A stretch of DNA of 53,194 nt from Actinomycetota bacterium (GCA_018268515.1 JAFDWK010000015.1:1-53194), one strand, 5' to 3'; positions 25,495 to 33,485 are shown, numbered from the stretch's first letter. Notes: a model not told the origin generated them from the letters alone. A program made the numbers and translations.

Positions 25495-26493
25495 ATGGCG
25501 TTGATCTCCGAGGCAGCAGCACACCACGATGAGCCGATATTGGCGCAGCTCGTGCGCTCGCGTGAGGATCTGATCCTCAACGGGTGGACGGACCGGCGGA
25601 TCGCCGCCGCGGTGCGAGAAGGCGTGCTGTTCCACATCCGTCGCGGCTGGTACATCGACTCAGAAGAGCGTGCCGGATTGTGGCCCGAGGAGCAGCATCG
25701 AGCGCACGTGCTCGCCGTGGCTCGGGAAAGCAGGGGCGGTGCGGTCGCGTCGCACACGTCCGCCGCCGTGCTCTGGCGTCTTCCGCTGTACCGCATCCGA
25801 TGTGTGCGCGTGCACATGACGACCAGCCCTGAAAGTCGCATCTCGAGCGCGCCGGATGTCAAGCGACACGTGGCGGCGATCAGTGCCGATGACGTGATCA
25901 CGATCGACGGCATCCGCTGTACGTCGCTCGCCCGAACGGTCTTCGATCTCATCGGCACGTTGCCGCTCGAAGCTGCCGTGGCGCTGGCCGACGCCGCGGA
26001 GCGACAGATGGCGGAGCGCTTGAGGGAGTGGGACGTCGAGGCCGTCGCGTCCTGGCGACGCGCGTTGGCGGCACGGCTCGAGCAGGCGAGCGGCATGCGG
26101 GGCATCCGCCAGGCCCGGTGGGTTTTCGAGTTCGCCGACGGGCGGGCGGCGTCTCCGGGGGAGAGCGTGAGCAGGCTGCAGCTGAGAAGGCTGGGATTCG
26201 CGGCTCCCGAGCTGCAGGTCCCGATCCTCGGCCCCGACGACGACATGTACTACGTCGACTTCGGGTTGACGGATGTCGGCTGCCTCGGGGAGTTCGACGG
26301 GAAGGGAAAGTACTTCGACGAGGCGATGCGCTCCGGCCGGTCGATCGAGCAGGTGATCCACGACGAGAAGCGTCGCGAGGACTGGATCCGGGGGACGACT
26401 CAGCAGCGGTTCGCCCGCTGGGAGACCGAGCACATCGGCACGCCGCTCGCGCTCGGCAGGCGACTCGGGGCCTTCGGTATCGCGCCGCCGTGA
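25495..26493 (+). CDS. AbiEi-type HTH / DUF559 (Vsr-fold) endonuclease-like protein
   Basis: A 332-residue protein. The N-terminal part resembles the winged-helix domain of AbiEi antitoxins (GWTDRRIAAAVREGVLFHI then RRGWYI, residues 30-54). The C-terminal part looks like a DUF559/Vsr-type PD-(D/E)XK nuclease, with E223 in GESVSRLQLRRLGF, D255 in YYVDFGL and the E266-F-D-G-K270 motif in CLGEFDGKGKY. No AbiEii toxin lies beside it, so it is not a standard type IV toxin-antitoxin pair. Rare codons (AGA, AGG, TTG) and lower G+C than its neighbours suggest transfer. Compound repeats flank it on both sides. Function unknown; a DNA-targeting or defence role is inference. Confidence 0.82.
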   Translation: MALISEAAAHHDEPILAQLVRSREDLILNGWTDRRIAAAVREGVLFHIRRGWYIDSEERAGLWPEEQHRAHVLAVARESRGGAVASHTSAAVLWRLPLYRIRCVRVHMTTSPESRISSAPDVKRHVAAISADDVITIDGIRCTSLARTVFDLIGTLPLEAAVALADAAERQMAERLREWDVEAVASWRRALAARLEQASGMRGIRQARWVFEFADGRAASPGESVSRLQLRRLGFAAPELQVPILGPDDDMYYVDFGLTDVGCLGEFDGKGKYFDEAMRSGRSIEQVIHDEKRREDWIRGTTQQRFARWETEHIGTPLALGRRLGAFGIAPP

Positions 26494-26507
26494 TCGCGTG
26501 GCGTACG

Positions 26508-26637
26508 GTTGCCGGAGGCCCCGCACGGTCCCGAATCCGCGGGGGCACAGGTCGTCGTCGGGTGCACGGGTTGGTGTCGGGTGCACTGGTTGTTGACGCG
26601 AAGTTCCGGTGCATTCGGCAGGAGCCGGTGCGTTCGG
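26508..26637 (+). repeat. Compound repeat, block B
   Basis: A 130-bp unit: a GTTGCCGG...CGG...CCGCGGG head, two copies of the 19-bp GTCGGGTGCACGGGTTG-type unit, then CGCGAAGTTCCGGTGCATTC and GGCAGGAGCCGGTGCGTTCGG split tail. It starts 15 nt after the AbiEi/DUF559 stop codon. Confidence 0.9.
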
Positions 26638-26665
26638 GGACGCTGCCATGGCGGGAAGGGATCTC

Positions 26666-26815
26666 GTTGCCGGGGCCCCCGCGACGGTCCCGGATCCGCG
26701 GGTGCACGGGTTGGTGTCGAGTGCACGGGTTGTCGTCGGGTGCACGGGTTGTCGTCGGGTGCACGGGTTGTTGTCGCGAAGTTCCGGTGCATTCGGCAGG
26801 AGCCGGTGCGTTCGG
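26666..26815 (+). repeat. Compound repeat, block C
   Basis: A 150-bp direct repeat of block B with four instead of two 19-bp units (GTCGGGTGCACGGGTTGTC, near-identical). The head and tail match block B closely. The change in unit number between B and C points to slippage or unequal exchange. Confidence 0.9.
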
Positions 26816-26821
26816 CGCGCT

Positions 26822-26942
26822 GGGTGAGGGAAGCCGGGGGTGAGGGAGGCCGGGGCCAGGGGGAGGCCGGGGCCAGGGGGAGGCCGGGGCCAGGGGGAGG
26901 CCGGGGGTGAGGGAGGCCGGGGGAGGCCGAGGGCCAGGGAGG
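26822..26942 (+). repeat. G-rich 18-bp tandem array, possible G-quadruplex
   Basis: Units of the form GAGGCCGGGGCCAGGGGG are repeated three times in perfect register (about 26862-26915) within a longer run of GGGTGAGGGAGGCCGGGG variants. Many G-runs of four or five on one strand could form G-quadruplexes. It ends about 25 bp before the rplJ -35 element. Confidence 0.85.
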
Positions 26943-26967
26943 CAACGGGGCCGACCGTGCCGCCGAT

Positions 26968-26996
26968 TTGGGGGAGCGCGGAGGATGCCGTAGTCT
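26968..26996 (+). promoter_or_regulatory. rplJ promoter
   Basis: -35 TTGGGG (26968-26973) and -10 TAGTCT (26991-26996) with a 17-bp spacer, directly downstream of the G-rich array. Transcription would start near 27003, giving a leader of about 230 nt. Confidence 0.65.
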
Positions 26997-27002
26997 TGAC
27001 GC

Positions 27003-27231
27003 AACCGAAGACCGCTGGTCATCGTCGTGCACGCGAGTGCGGGGCGATCGAAGCACTGCCGGATCCTGGATCCGATCAGCAGAGGCCCGCGCAGGTGACA
27101 CGAACGAATTCCAGATCCTGGATCACGCTCCGTGCGCTTGCGCCGGAGCGTTTTTGTTTGCCTGCAGAGCGCGGCGGTCGAGGTCGGTGCTCCACCGCCG
27201 TGGAGCATCCCGTACCCATCAAGGAGTGACC
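27003..27231 (+). promoter_or_regulatory. L10 (rplJ) leader with transcription attenuator
   Basis: Long 5' leader before rplJ. It opens with GAAGACCGCTGGTC, has the hairpin CGGATCC-T-GGATCCG (27060-27074), and ends in an intrinsic terminator (27126-27155) well before the rplJ ribosome-binding site. The 11-mer GATCCTGGATC occurs at 27062-27072 and again at 27114-27124, abutting the terminator. L10 leaders in other bacteria bind the L10-L12 complex and control rplJL by attenuation; the same logic is inferred here. Confidence 0.75.
27126..27155 (+). terminator. Intrinsic terminator inside the rplJ leader
   Basis: CGCTCC (27126-27131) pairs with GGAGCG (27145-27150), extended by GCGC/GCGC, and is followed directly by TTTTT (27151-27155). 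This is the only hairpin in the window with a clean immediate U-tract apart from the SRP RNA end. It lies about 75 nt upstream of the rplJ start, so it can act only as an attenuator. Confidence 0.85.
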
Positions 27232-27720
27232 ATGGCGCAGAAGGATGCATCGGTCGCCGAGCTCACGAAGAATTTCGAGGACTCGAACGCCGTCCTGCTG
27301 ACCGAGTACCGCGGTCTGACGGTTGCCCAGCTCAAGCAGCTGCGCAACAGCATCCGTCAGGACGCGAGCTACGCCGTGGTGAAGAACACGCTGACCAAGA
27401 TCGCCGCGAACAACGCGGGGATCACGGCGCTGGACGACGACCTCAAGGGTCCGTCGGCCGTCGCTTTCGTGCACGGTGACTTCGTCGCCACCGCCAAGGC
27501 TCTGCGTGACTTCGCCAAGGCGAACCCGCTTCTCGTGATCAAGGGCGGCATCTTCGAGGGCAACGCCCTGAGTGCCGACGAGGTCAACAAGTACGCCTCG
27601 CTGGAGAGCCGTGAGGTTCTGCTGGCGAAGGCCGCGGGCATGATGAAGGCGACGATGGGCAAGGCTGCGGCCACCATCGATGCTCTTCGCGAGAAGCTGG
27701 AGACCGCCGAGGCTGCCTGA
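27232..27720 (+). CDS. rplJ: 50S ribosomal protein L10
   Basis: A 162-residue ribosomal stalk base protein (uL10) that carries the L7/L12 dimers. Family hallmarks are [45 protein letters not shown] and the C-terminal helix [14 protein letters not shown] where L12 binds. AAGGAG lies 5 nt before the ATG, unlike the leaderless genes nearby. rplL follows by 48 nt in the same transcript. Expression is probably set by the upstream attenuator. Confidence 0.98.
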   Translation: MAQKDASVAELTKNFEDSNAVLLTEYRGLTVAQLKQLRNSIRQDASYAVVKNTLTKIAANNAGITALDDDLKGPSAVAFVHGDFVATAKALRDFAKANPLLVIKGGIFEGNALSADEVNKYASLESREVLLAKAAGMMKATMGKAAATIDALREKLETAEAA

Positions 27721-27768
27721 GCCTCCCCGGTCTTTTCCCCACAAACCCCATCTATTAGGAGAAACATC

Positions 27769-28152
27769 ATGGCGAAGCTCACCACTGAGGAGCTGCTCGA
27801 CCAGTTCGCTGGTCTGACCCTTGTCGAGCTCAGCGAGTTCGTGAAGGCGTTCGAGGAGAAGTTCGACGTCACCGCTGCCGCTCCCGTCGCCGTCGCCGGC
27901 GCTGCGGGTGGCGCAGGGGCTGCTGAGGCCGAGGAGGAGAAGGACTCGTTCGACGTCATCCTCGAGGCTGCCGGCGACAAGAAGATCCAGGTCATCAAGG
28001 TCGTCCGCGAGCTCACCTCGCTCGGCCTCGGCGAGGCCAAGGCCGTCGTCGACGGTGCTCCGAAGGCCGTCCTCGAGGGCGCCAACAAGGAGGCCGCCGA
28101 GAAGGCCAAGGCTTCCCTGGAAGAGGCCGGCGCGACGGTCACCCTCAAGTAA
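27769..28152 (+). CDS. rplL: 50S ribosomal protein L7/L12
   Basis: A 127-residue stalk protein (bL12). The N-terminal dimerisation domain ([18 protein letters not shown]) is followed by the Ala/Gly hinge, then the factor-binding domain with [20 protein letters not shown] and the end AGATVTLK. A strong AGGAG lies 8 nt before the ATG. Stronger translation than rplJ is expected because L12 is needed in several copies per ribosome. Confidence 0.98.
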   Translation: MAKLTTEELLDQFAGLTLVELSEFVKAFEEKFDVTAAAPVAVAGAAGGAGAAEAEEEKDSFDVILEAAGDKKIQVIKVVRELTSLGLGEAKAVVDGAPKAVLEGANKEAAEKAKASLEEAGATVTLK

Positions 28153-28165
28153 GGTCCGTCTGGTC

Positions 28166-28231
28166 GAGGCGCAAGGCGCCTCTCCGCGCGTTCCGACGCT
28201 GCGAAGGCCCCGGGTTCTCCCGGGGCCTTCG
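28166..28231 (+). terminator. Double hairpin terminator of rplJL
   Basis: First a perfect small hairpin, GAGGCGC-AAG-GCGCCTC (28166-28182), then a strong 13-bp stem CGAAGGCCCCGGG (28202-28214) and CCCGGGGCCTTCG (28219-28231) with loop TTCT. Confidence 0.9.
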
Positions 28232-28305
28232 TGCGTCTCCGGGTGGATCCGGCCCGACACGGTGCGGGTCCTGCACGGGCGGATCCGGTCCGCAGCAGTA
28301 TCCGA

Positions 28306-29325
28306 TCAGCGGGCCGCGTCGAGGCGGGGAACCGCCGTCGACTGCCGGGCCACGAGCGTCGCCGGCGAGATCACATGCTCGAGCGGTGCCTCGGGGTCCT
28401 GCATCCGCGCCAGCAGCAGTCGCACCGCCTCGGCGCCCTGCTCGCGCGGGTTCTGCCGGATCGTGGTCAGGCTGAACATCTCGGCATACCGGTGATCGTC
28501 CACACCGATCACGCTCAGCTCGCTGGGCACGCCGATGCCGAGCCGCTGGGCCGCGATGATGGCGCCCACCGCCGCCTCGTCGCACACCGCCGCGATCGCC
28601 GTCGGCCGGCGTCGCCGGTCGGCGAGCAGCGCGGCAGCGGTGGCGAACGCCTCGGGGATCGTCGAGGGCGTGGGAACGGCGCGGATCCGGTCCTCCAGCC
28701 CCGCGGCGGTCATCGCCTGCCGGTAGCCGTCCAGGCGCTTGCGCTCGCCGAAGCTGAACCGGTCGGCGTCAGGCACGTCGCCGAGGAACACGATGTCCTC
28801 GTGCCCGAGATCGATCAGATGCTCCGTGGCGACCCGTGACGCGGCGACGTCGTCGATCGTGACGGTGTCCGCGTGCTCGGCGAACGGACCCACGGACACG
28901 AGCGGCAGCCCCGTGCCGGCCAGCCGCTCCAGCTCGTGCGCCCCGGGCTGCAGGCACACCGCGACGATGCCGTCGAACCGGCGCCCGGCCAGGGCGTGAT
29001 CCAGCATGCGGGCGCGTTCGGCGCTGCCCTCCGCGGCGCCGTACAGGGCGAGGTCGAGGCCGTCGGCGATGAGCGCCTGCTGGAGCCCGGCGAGCAGCTC
29101 GGCGAAGTACCACCGGTCGGCCATCGGCATGATGACGCCGATCGTCGAGGTGCGTCCGGTCGCGAGGCTGGACGCGCTGGAGTGCGCGGAATAGGCCAGT
29201 TCCCTGGCGGCGCGCTCGACGCGTTCCCTGGTCTCCGCGGAGACGTAGCCGTTCCCGCTCAGTGCACGGCTGGCCGTCGACTTCGCCACGCCTGCGCGCA
29301 GCGCCACATCGATGATCCCGGTCAC
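28306..29325 (-). CDS. LacI family transcriptional regulator
   Basis: A 339-residue sugar-responsive repressor. The N-terminal LacI helix-turn-helix is IIDVALRAGVAKSTASRALS followed by YVSAETRERV and the hinge helix AYSAHSSASSLATGRT; the rest is the periplasmic-binding-protein-like sensor (TIGVIMP, GIVAV, HLIDLGHEDIVFLG, VIGVDDHRYAE). GTG start at 29325, with GGAGG 8 nt upstream. It is divergent from the sugar ABC importer, and inverted repeats of the GGAACCGGTTCC type lie between, so it almost certainly represses that operon until a sugar binds. The effector is unknown. Confidence 0.92.
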   Translation of the reverse strand: MTGIIDVALRAGVAKSTASRALSGNGYVSAETRERVERAARELAYSAHSSASSLATGRTSTIGVIMPMADRWYFAELLAGLQQALIADGLDLALYGAAEGSAERARMLDHALAGRRFDGIVAVCLQPGAHELERLAGTGLPLVSVGPFAEHADTVTIDDVAASRVATEHLIDLGHEDIVFLGDVPDADRFSFGERKRLDGYRQAMTAAGLEDRIRAVPTPSTIPEAFATAAALLADRRRRPTAIAAVCDEAAVGAIIAAQRLGIGVPSELSVIGVDDHRYAEMFSLTTIRQNPREQGAEAVRLLLARMQDPEAPLEHVISPATLVARQSTAVPRLDAAR

Positions 29326-29379
29326 GGTGCATCCTCCTCGAAACAGATCCCCTCACGATAGCGACTTCTCAGGCTTTAT

Positions 29380-29514
29380 GGAACCGGTTCCCTGAAAGCG
29401 CTCCCATCAGCGTAGTGCTGCACACCCCGTGGTTATCCAGTTGTGATCGAATTCACGTTGCGGAAAGGCGGCGCGGGTCACTAGTGTCGCCTGGAAGCGG
29501 TTCCTGAAGGAACC
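29380..29514. promoter_or_regulatory. Sugar ABC operon promoter and LacI-type operators
   Basis: A perfect palindrome GGAACCGGTTCC (29380-29391) is followed by AAAGCGCTCCC (from 29396), a second LacI-like half-symmetric site. Near the operon, GGAAGCGGTTCC (29493-29504) overlaps GGTTCC-TGAA-GGAACC (29499-29514). -35 TTGCGG (29458-29463) and -10 TAGTGT (29482-29487), 18 bp apart, would start transcription within the downstream operator. Two operators about 115 bp apart would allow looping (inference). Confidence 0.7.
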
Positions 29515-29559
29515 CCAGCGTTGGGGAATCAGCCCCCGCGAATTCGAAGGAGAAAACGT

Positions 29560-30891
29560 ATGGGAATGTCTCAGCGACGTCGCCTGATCGCGCCTCTGGC
29601 GCTGATCGCGGTGTCCGGCCTCGCGCTGGCGGGTTGCGCCGAGGGCGGCAACTCGACAGGCGGCGACTCGTCCGGCAAGGGGGAGACCGTCAAGATCTCC
29701 GGCGGCATCACGGGATCCGAGGCGGATCTGCTGAACAAGTCCTTCGACCAGTTCACCAAGGACACCGGCATCAAGGTCGTCTACACCGGTGACAAGAGCT
29801 TCGAGGGCAACATCGTCACCAAGGTCACCGGCGGCAGCGCTCCCGACATCGCGATCGTGCCGCAGCCGGGTCTGCTGAAGAACCTCGTCGACACGGGCGA
29901 TGTCAAGACCGCTCCCAAGGAGGTCGAGGCCAACGTCGACAAGAACTGGTCGAAGGACTGGAAGACCTACGGCACGTTCGACGGCAAGTTCTACGCCGCC
30001 CCGATGCTCGCCAACGTCAAGGGCTACGTCTGGTACTCGCCGGCGAAGTTCAAGGAGCTCGGCGTCGAGGTGCCGAAGACCTGGGACGACCTGCTCGCGA
30101 TGACCAAGACGATCCAGGAGAAGACCGGGGCCGCACCGTGGTGCGCGGGCTTCGCCTCGGGTGACGCCTCCGGCTGGCCGGGCACCGACTGGATCGAGGA
30201 CCTGGTGCTGCGCCAGAGCGGCACCGACGTCTACGACAAGTGGATCAAGGGCGAGGTGAAGTTCACCGACCCGCAGATCAAGCAGGCCTTCGACGCCGTC
30301 GGGCAGATCCTGCTCGACCCGAAGTACGTCAACGCGGGCTTCGGTGATGTGAAGAGCATCAACTCGACCGCCTTCGCCGACGTCGCCGCCAAGGTCGCCG
30401 ACGGCACCTGCGTGATGACGCACCAGGCCTCGTTCCTCTCGTCGAACTTCCTCGACGTGAAGACGAAGGACGGCAAGACGCCGACCGTCGCGCCCGACGG
30501 CGACGTCTACGCGTTCGTCCTCCCGGGCATCAAGGAAGGCGACAACACCATCGAGGGTGCGGGCGAGTTCGTCGCCGGCTTCAGCGACAACGCCGCCACC
30601 AAGAAGGTCCTGGAGTACATGTCGTCGGCCGACTTCGCGAACGCCCGCGTCAAGCTCGGCGGCGTGATCTCGGCGAACAAGAACGCGGATCCGTCGCTCG
30701 CCTCCAGCAAGTTCCTGCAGGACGCGATGAAGACCGTGCAGGATCCGAAGACGGTCCTGCGCTTCGACGCCTCCGACATGATGCCGGCCACGGTCGGCTC
30801 GGGATCGTTCTGGAAGGGCATGGTCAGCTGGATCGACGGAAAGCCGACCGATCAGGTTCTGAGCGACATCCAGGCGGGTTACAAGAACTAG
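29560..30891 (+). CDS. Sugar ABC transporter substrate-binding lipoprotein
   Basis: A 443-residue extracytoplasmic binding protein (family 1). The lipobox is LALAGC with C26 as the lipidated residue after RRRLIAPLALIAVSG. The mature part has ISGGITGSEADLLNKSF, VVYTGDKSFEGNIVTKV, PDIAIVPQPGL and a C-terminal DMMPATVGSGSFWKGM, resembling the alpha-glucoside/oligosaccharide binding proteins. ATG at 29560 with GAAGGAG upstream, preferred over an in-frame ATG/TTG region 39 bp earlier. First gene of a three-gene importer under LacI-type control. The sugar is not certain; an alpha-linked disaccharide is a reasonable guess. Confidence 0.92.
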   Translation: MGMSQRRRLIAPLALIAVSGLALAGCAEGGNSTGGDSSGKGETVKISGGITGSEADLLNKSFDQFTKDTGIKVVYTGDKSFEGNIVTKVTGGSAPDIAIVPQPGLLKNLVDTGDVKTAPKEVEANVDKNWSKDWKTYGTFDGKFYAAPMLANVKGYVWYSPAKFKELGVEVPKTWDDLLAMTKTIQEKTGAAPWCAGFASGDASGWPGTDWIEDLVLRQSGTDVYDKWIKGEVKFTDPQIKQAFDAVGQILLDPKYVNAGFGDVKSINSTAFADVAAKVADGTCVMTHQASFLSSNFLDVKTKDGKTPTVAPDGDVYAFVLPGIKEGDNTIEGAGEFVAGFSDNAATKKVLEYMSSADFANARVKLGGVISANKNADPSLASSKFLQDAMKTVQDPKTVLRFDASDMMPATVGSGSFWKGMVSWIDGKPTDQVLSDIQAGYKN

Positions 30892-31007
30892 TCTGAGCAT
30901 CGACCTGCGAGGGCTGCGGGGCTCGTCCGCATTCGGCGGACGGCCCCGCAGTCGTCAGCAGGCCAGATCCTGACAGAGTTCGACGGCGAACCCAGAAGGG
31001 GGTCCAC

Positions 31008-32339
31008 ATGTCGCAAACCACGATGTCGCCGCCCAGGGCGACCGCGACCCGGAGATCCGGGCGCACGACAGCTTCCCGATCCGTCACGATCGGCGCCATG
31101 GTCGTCGGCGCCATTGCGATCATCGGGGTCTTCCTCGCCTTGCTGGTGAGCCCCGCACCCGAGACGCCGGTGCCGACCAGCCTCGGCTTCTCGCTGAAGA
31201 GCTTCTTCGTGTGGATCGGCGGGCTCAACCCGCTGTTGCAGATCCCGATCGTGCTGGTCGCGTTCGCGATCGTCGCCGGGATCCTGCTGCTGCTGATCGA
31301 GTACGCGCCGCGGCATGGCAAGGGCTACTTCTGGCTGCGGCTGGCCGCATGCTTCGTGATCCCGGTGCTGGCGTTCATGCTGCTCCGGCCCTACCAGAAT
31401 GCGCTGATCTACGTCCTGATCATCGCGCTGCTGGCCGGGGCCATGCTGTTCTTCGCCGACTACCGTGCGCGCGAGGGCGCGGGGTACACGCTGCAGCTGG
31501 TGCTCTTCATGGCGCCGGCCGGGATCCTGCTCGTGATCGGCCTGATCTACCCAGCCGTGAGCACGGTGATCCAGTCGTTCTTCGACAAGACCGGCAAGGA
31601 CTTCGTCCTGCTGGAGAACTACCAGTGGGTGTTCACGAACCCTGAGGGCTTCTGGTCGGTGATCAACACCCTGATCTGGGCGCTCATCGCCCCGATCGTG
31701 TCGACGGTCTTCGGTCTCGCATACGCCGTGTTCATCGACCGGGCTCGTGGCGAGAAGGTGCTCAAGGTCTTCGTGTTCATGCCGGTCGCGATCTCGTTCG
31801 TCGGCGCCGGCATCATCTGGAAGTTCATCTACGACTACCGCCAGGGTGATCAGATCGGCTTGCTCAACGCGATCGTGACGATGTTCGGCGGCAAGCCGAT
31901 CGGCTGGCTCGACACGACGCCGCTGGTGAACACGATCTGCCTGCTCGCCGTGTTCGTGTGGACCCAGACCGGGTTCGCGATGGTCATCCTCTCCGCCGCG
32001 ATCAAGGCAGTGCCCACCGAGCAGATCGAGGCCGCGGAACTCGACGGCGCGAACGCGTGGGAGAGGTTCCGCAACGTGACCGTGCCGGGGATCCGCTCCT
32101 CTCTGATCGTCGTGCTGACGACGATCACGATCGCCTCGCTGAAGGTCTACGACATCGTCGCGGTGATGACCGGAGGCCGCGCGAACAGCACCGTGCTCGG
32201 CTTCGAGATGGTCAACCAGCAGCAGCGCTTCCAGAGCTACGGGCATTCCTCGGCCCTGGCCGTGGTGCTGTTCCTGTTCGTGCTGCCGCTGATCATCTAC
32301 AACGCCCGGCAGATGGCCAAGCAGAGGGAGATCCGCTGA
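31008..32339 (+). CDS. Sugar ABC transporter permease (MalF/AglF-like)
   Basis: A 443-residue inner-membrane permease, longer than the usual 300 because of extra N-terminal transmembrane helices (at least three before the core). The core carries the ATPase-contact loop EAAELDGANAWERFRNVTVPG. AAGGGGG precedes the ATG by 7 nt. The stop codon overlaps the next ATG by one base (TGATG). It pairs with the second permease; the ATPase that energises them is not in the operon. Confidence 0.92.
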   Translation: MSQTTMSPPRATATRRSGRTTASRSVTIGAMVVGAIAIIGVFLALLVSPAPETPVPTSLGFSLKSFFVWIGGLNPLLQIPIVLVAFAIVAGILLLLIEYAPRHGKGYFWLRLAACFVIPVLAFMLLRPYQNALIYVLIIALLAGAMLFFADYRAREGAGYTLQLVLFMAPAGILLVIGLIYPAVSTVIQSFFDKTGKDFVLLENYQWVFTNPEGFWSVINTLIWALIAPIVSTVFGLAYAVFIDRARGEKVLKVFVFMPVAISFVGAGIIWKFIYDYRQGDQIGLLNAIVTMFGGKPIGWLDTTPLVNTICLLAVFVWTQTGFAMVILSAAIKAVPTEQIEAAELDGANAWERFRNVTVPGIRSSLIVVLTTITIASLKVYDIVAVMTGGRANSTVLGFEMVNQQQRFQSYGHSSALAVVLFLFVLPLIIYNARQMAKQREIR

Positions 32340-33307
32340 TGAGTGCGACACAGGCGGTCGTCACCGACAACCGCAGCAAGCGCCAGGTCGCGCGCGACAC
32401 CCGCCGCAACGAGGCCACCGCGCAGAAGCGGCTCACCTCGAAGGGCGCCACGCTCGCGGCGGTGATCATCGCGATCTTCTGGACCATCCCGACCTTCGGG
32501 CTGTTCGTCACGTCGTTCCGCCCCGGCGCCGACTCGAACAGCACCGGCTGGTGGACCGTGTTCGTGAACCCGTCGTTCACGCTCAGCAACTATGCCGACG
32601 CGCTGACCTCGGGCGGCACCGCGCTGACCCTCGGCGCCTCCTTCATCAACTCGCTGGCGATCACGATCCCCGCCACGGTGGTCCCGATCTTCATCGCCTC
32701 GCTCGCCGCCTACGGCTTCGCGTGGATGAACTTCAAGGGCAAGAACCTCGTGTTCGTGTTCGTGTTCGCGCTGCAGATCGTGCCGATCCAGATGGCCCTG
32801 GTGCCGCTGCTGTCGCTGTTCTCGCGCGGGCTGACGCTCTTCGGGACGCAGATCTTCCCCGGCCTGGAGCTGCGCGATGTGGATCACAGCTTCGCGACGG
32901 TGTGGATCGCGCACGCGATCTTCGCCATGCCGCTGGCGATCTTCATGCTGCACAACTTCATCGCGGAGATCCCCGGCGAGGTCATCGAGGCGGCACGCGT
33001 GGACGGCGCAGGACACGGACAGATCTTCTTCCGGATCATCCTGCCGCTGGCGATGCCCGCCATCGCGTCGTTCGCGATCTTCCAGTTCCTCTGGGTCTGG
33101 AACGACCTGCTCGTCGCGACGATCTTCGCTCCGGAGTCCTCACTGCCGCTGACGCAGACGCTGAACTCGCTGTCCGGGTCGTGGGGAGACAAGTGGTTCC
33201 TGCAGTCCGCGGGAACGTTCATCTCGATCATCGTGCCGCTGATCGTGTTCTTCGCACTGCAGCGCTTCTTCGTGCGGGGCCTGCTCGCCGGCGCGACGAA
33301 GGGCTGA
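32339..33307 (+). CDS. Sugar ABC transporter permease (MalG/AglG-like)
   Basis: A 322-residue permease with an unusually charged 40-residue N-terminus (SKRQVARDTRRNEATAQKR) and six transmembrane helices. The ATPase-contact loop is EAARVDGAGHGQIFFRIILP. It starts at an ATG that shares a base with the previous stop codon. The operon ends here with a strong hairpin. Confidence 0.93.
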   Translation: MSATQAVVTDNRSKRQVARDTRRNEATAQKRLTSKGATLAAVIIAIFWTIPTFGLFVTSFRPGADSNSTGWWTVFVNPSFTLSNYADALTSGGTALTLGASFINSLAITIPATVVPIFIASLAAYGFAWMNFKGKNLVFVFVFALQIVPIQMALVPLLSLFSRGLTLFGTQIFPGLELRDVDHSFATVWIAHAIFAMPLAIFMLHNFIAEIPGEVIEAARVDGAGHGQIFFRIILPLAMPAIASFAIFQFLWVWNDLLVATIFAPESSLPLTQTLNSLSGSWGDKWFLQSAGTFISIIVPLIVFFALQRFFVRGLLAGATKG

Positions 33308-33321
33308 CCGGAAAGACTGCG

Positions 33322-33354
33322 CGGAGGCCGGTGCCCATCGGGCGCCGGCCTCCG
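33322..33354 (+). terminator. Terminator of the sugar ABC operon
   Basis: CGGAGGCCGGTGCCC (33322-33336) pairs with GGGCGCCGGCCTCCG (33340-33354) with loop ATC, 14 nt after the stop codon. Confidence 0.88.
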
Positions 33355-33485
33355 TCGTCCCCTGCGCGGCGCGGGCCGGCATCGCAGTGGCGGCGTGCGC
33401 GGGCCGCTGCGTCGGCCGGGGCGACACACCGTGGATCCGCGCCCGCCGAAAGGCTCCGGGACCGGATCCACGGGACAATGGCGGG

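Larger units (their letters stand above)
26494..26967. other. Long non-coding region with three repeat arrays before rplJ
   Basis: 474 bases without a gene. It contains compound repeat blocks B and C, then a G-rich array at 26822-26942, and ends at the rplJ promoter. The open frames crossing it follow the repeat period and change composition with the repeats, so they are not believed. Confidence 0.85.

Noticed and set aside
25495-26493. Type IV AbiE toxin-antitoxin pair
   Set aside because: Only the AbiEi-like helix-turn-helix is present; no AbiEii nucleotidyltransferase follows, and the C-terminal part is a nuclease fold instead.
26540-26815. Possible CRISPR array (regular 19-bp repeats)
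   Set aside because: The units are directly adjacent with no spacers, are only 19 bp, and there are no cas genes. They are tandem satellite units.
26996-27001. TTGACG as the -35 element of an rplJ promoter further downstream
   Set aside because: No TANNNT hexamer follows at 16-18 bp, whereas TTGGGG with TAGTCT at 17 bp spacing fits well just upstream.
27731-27760. A terminator or separate promoter between rplJ and rplL
   Set aside because: No hairpin with paired arms is visible in the 48-nt gap, and no -10/-35 pair; the two genes are taken as one transcript.
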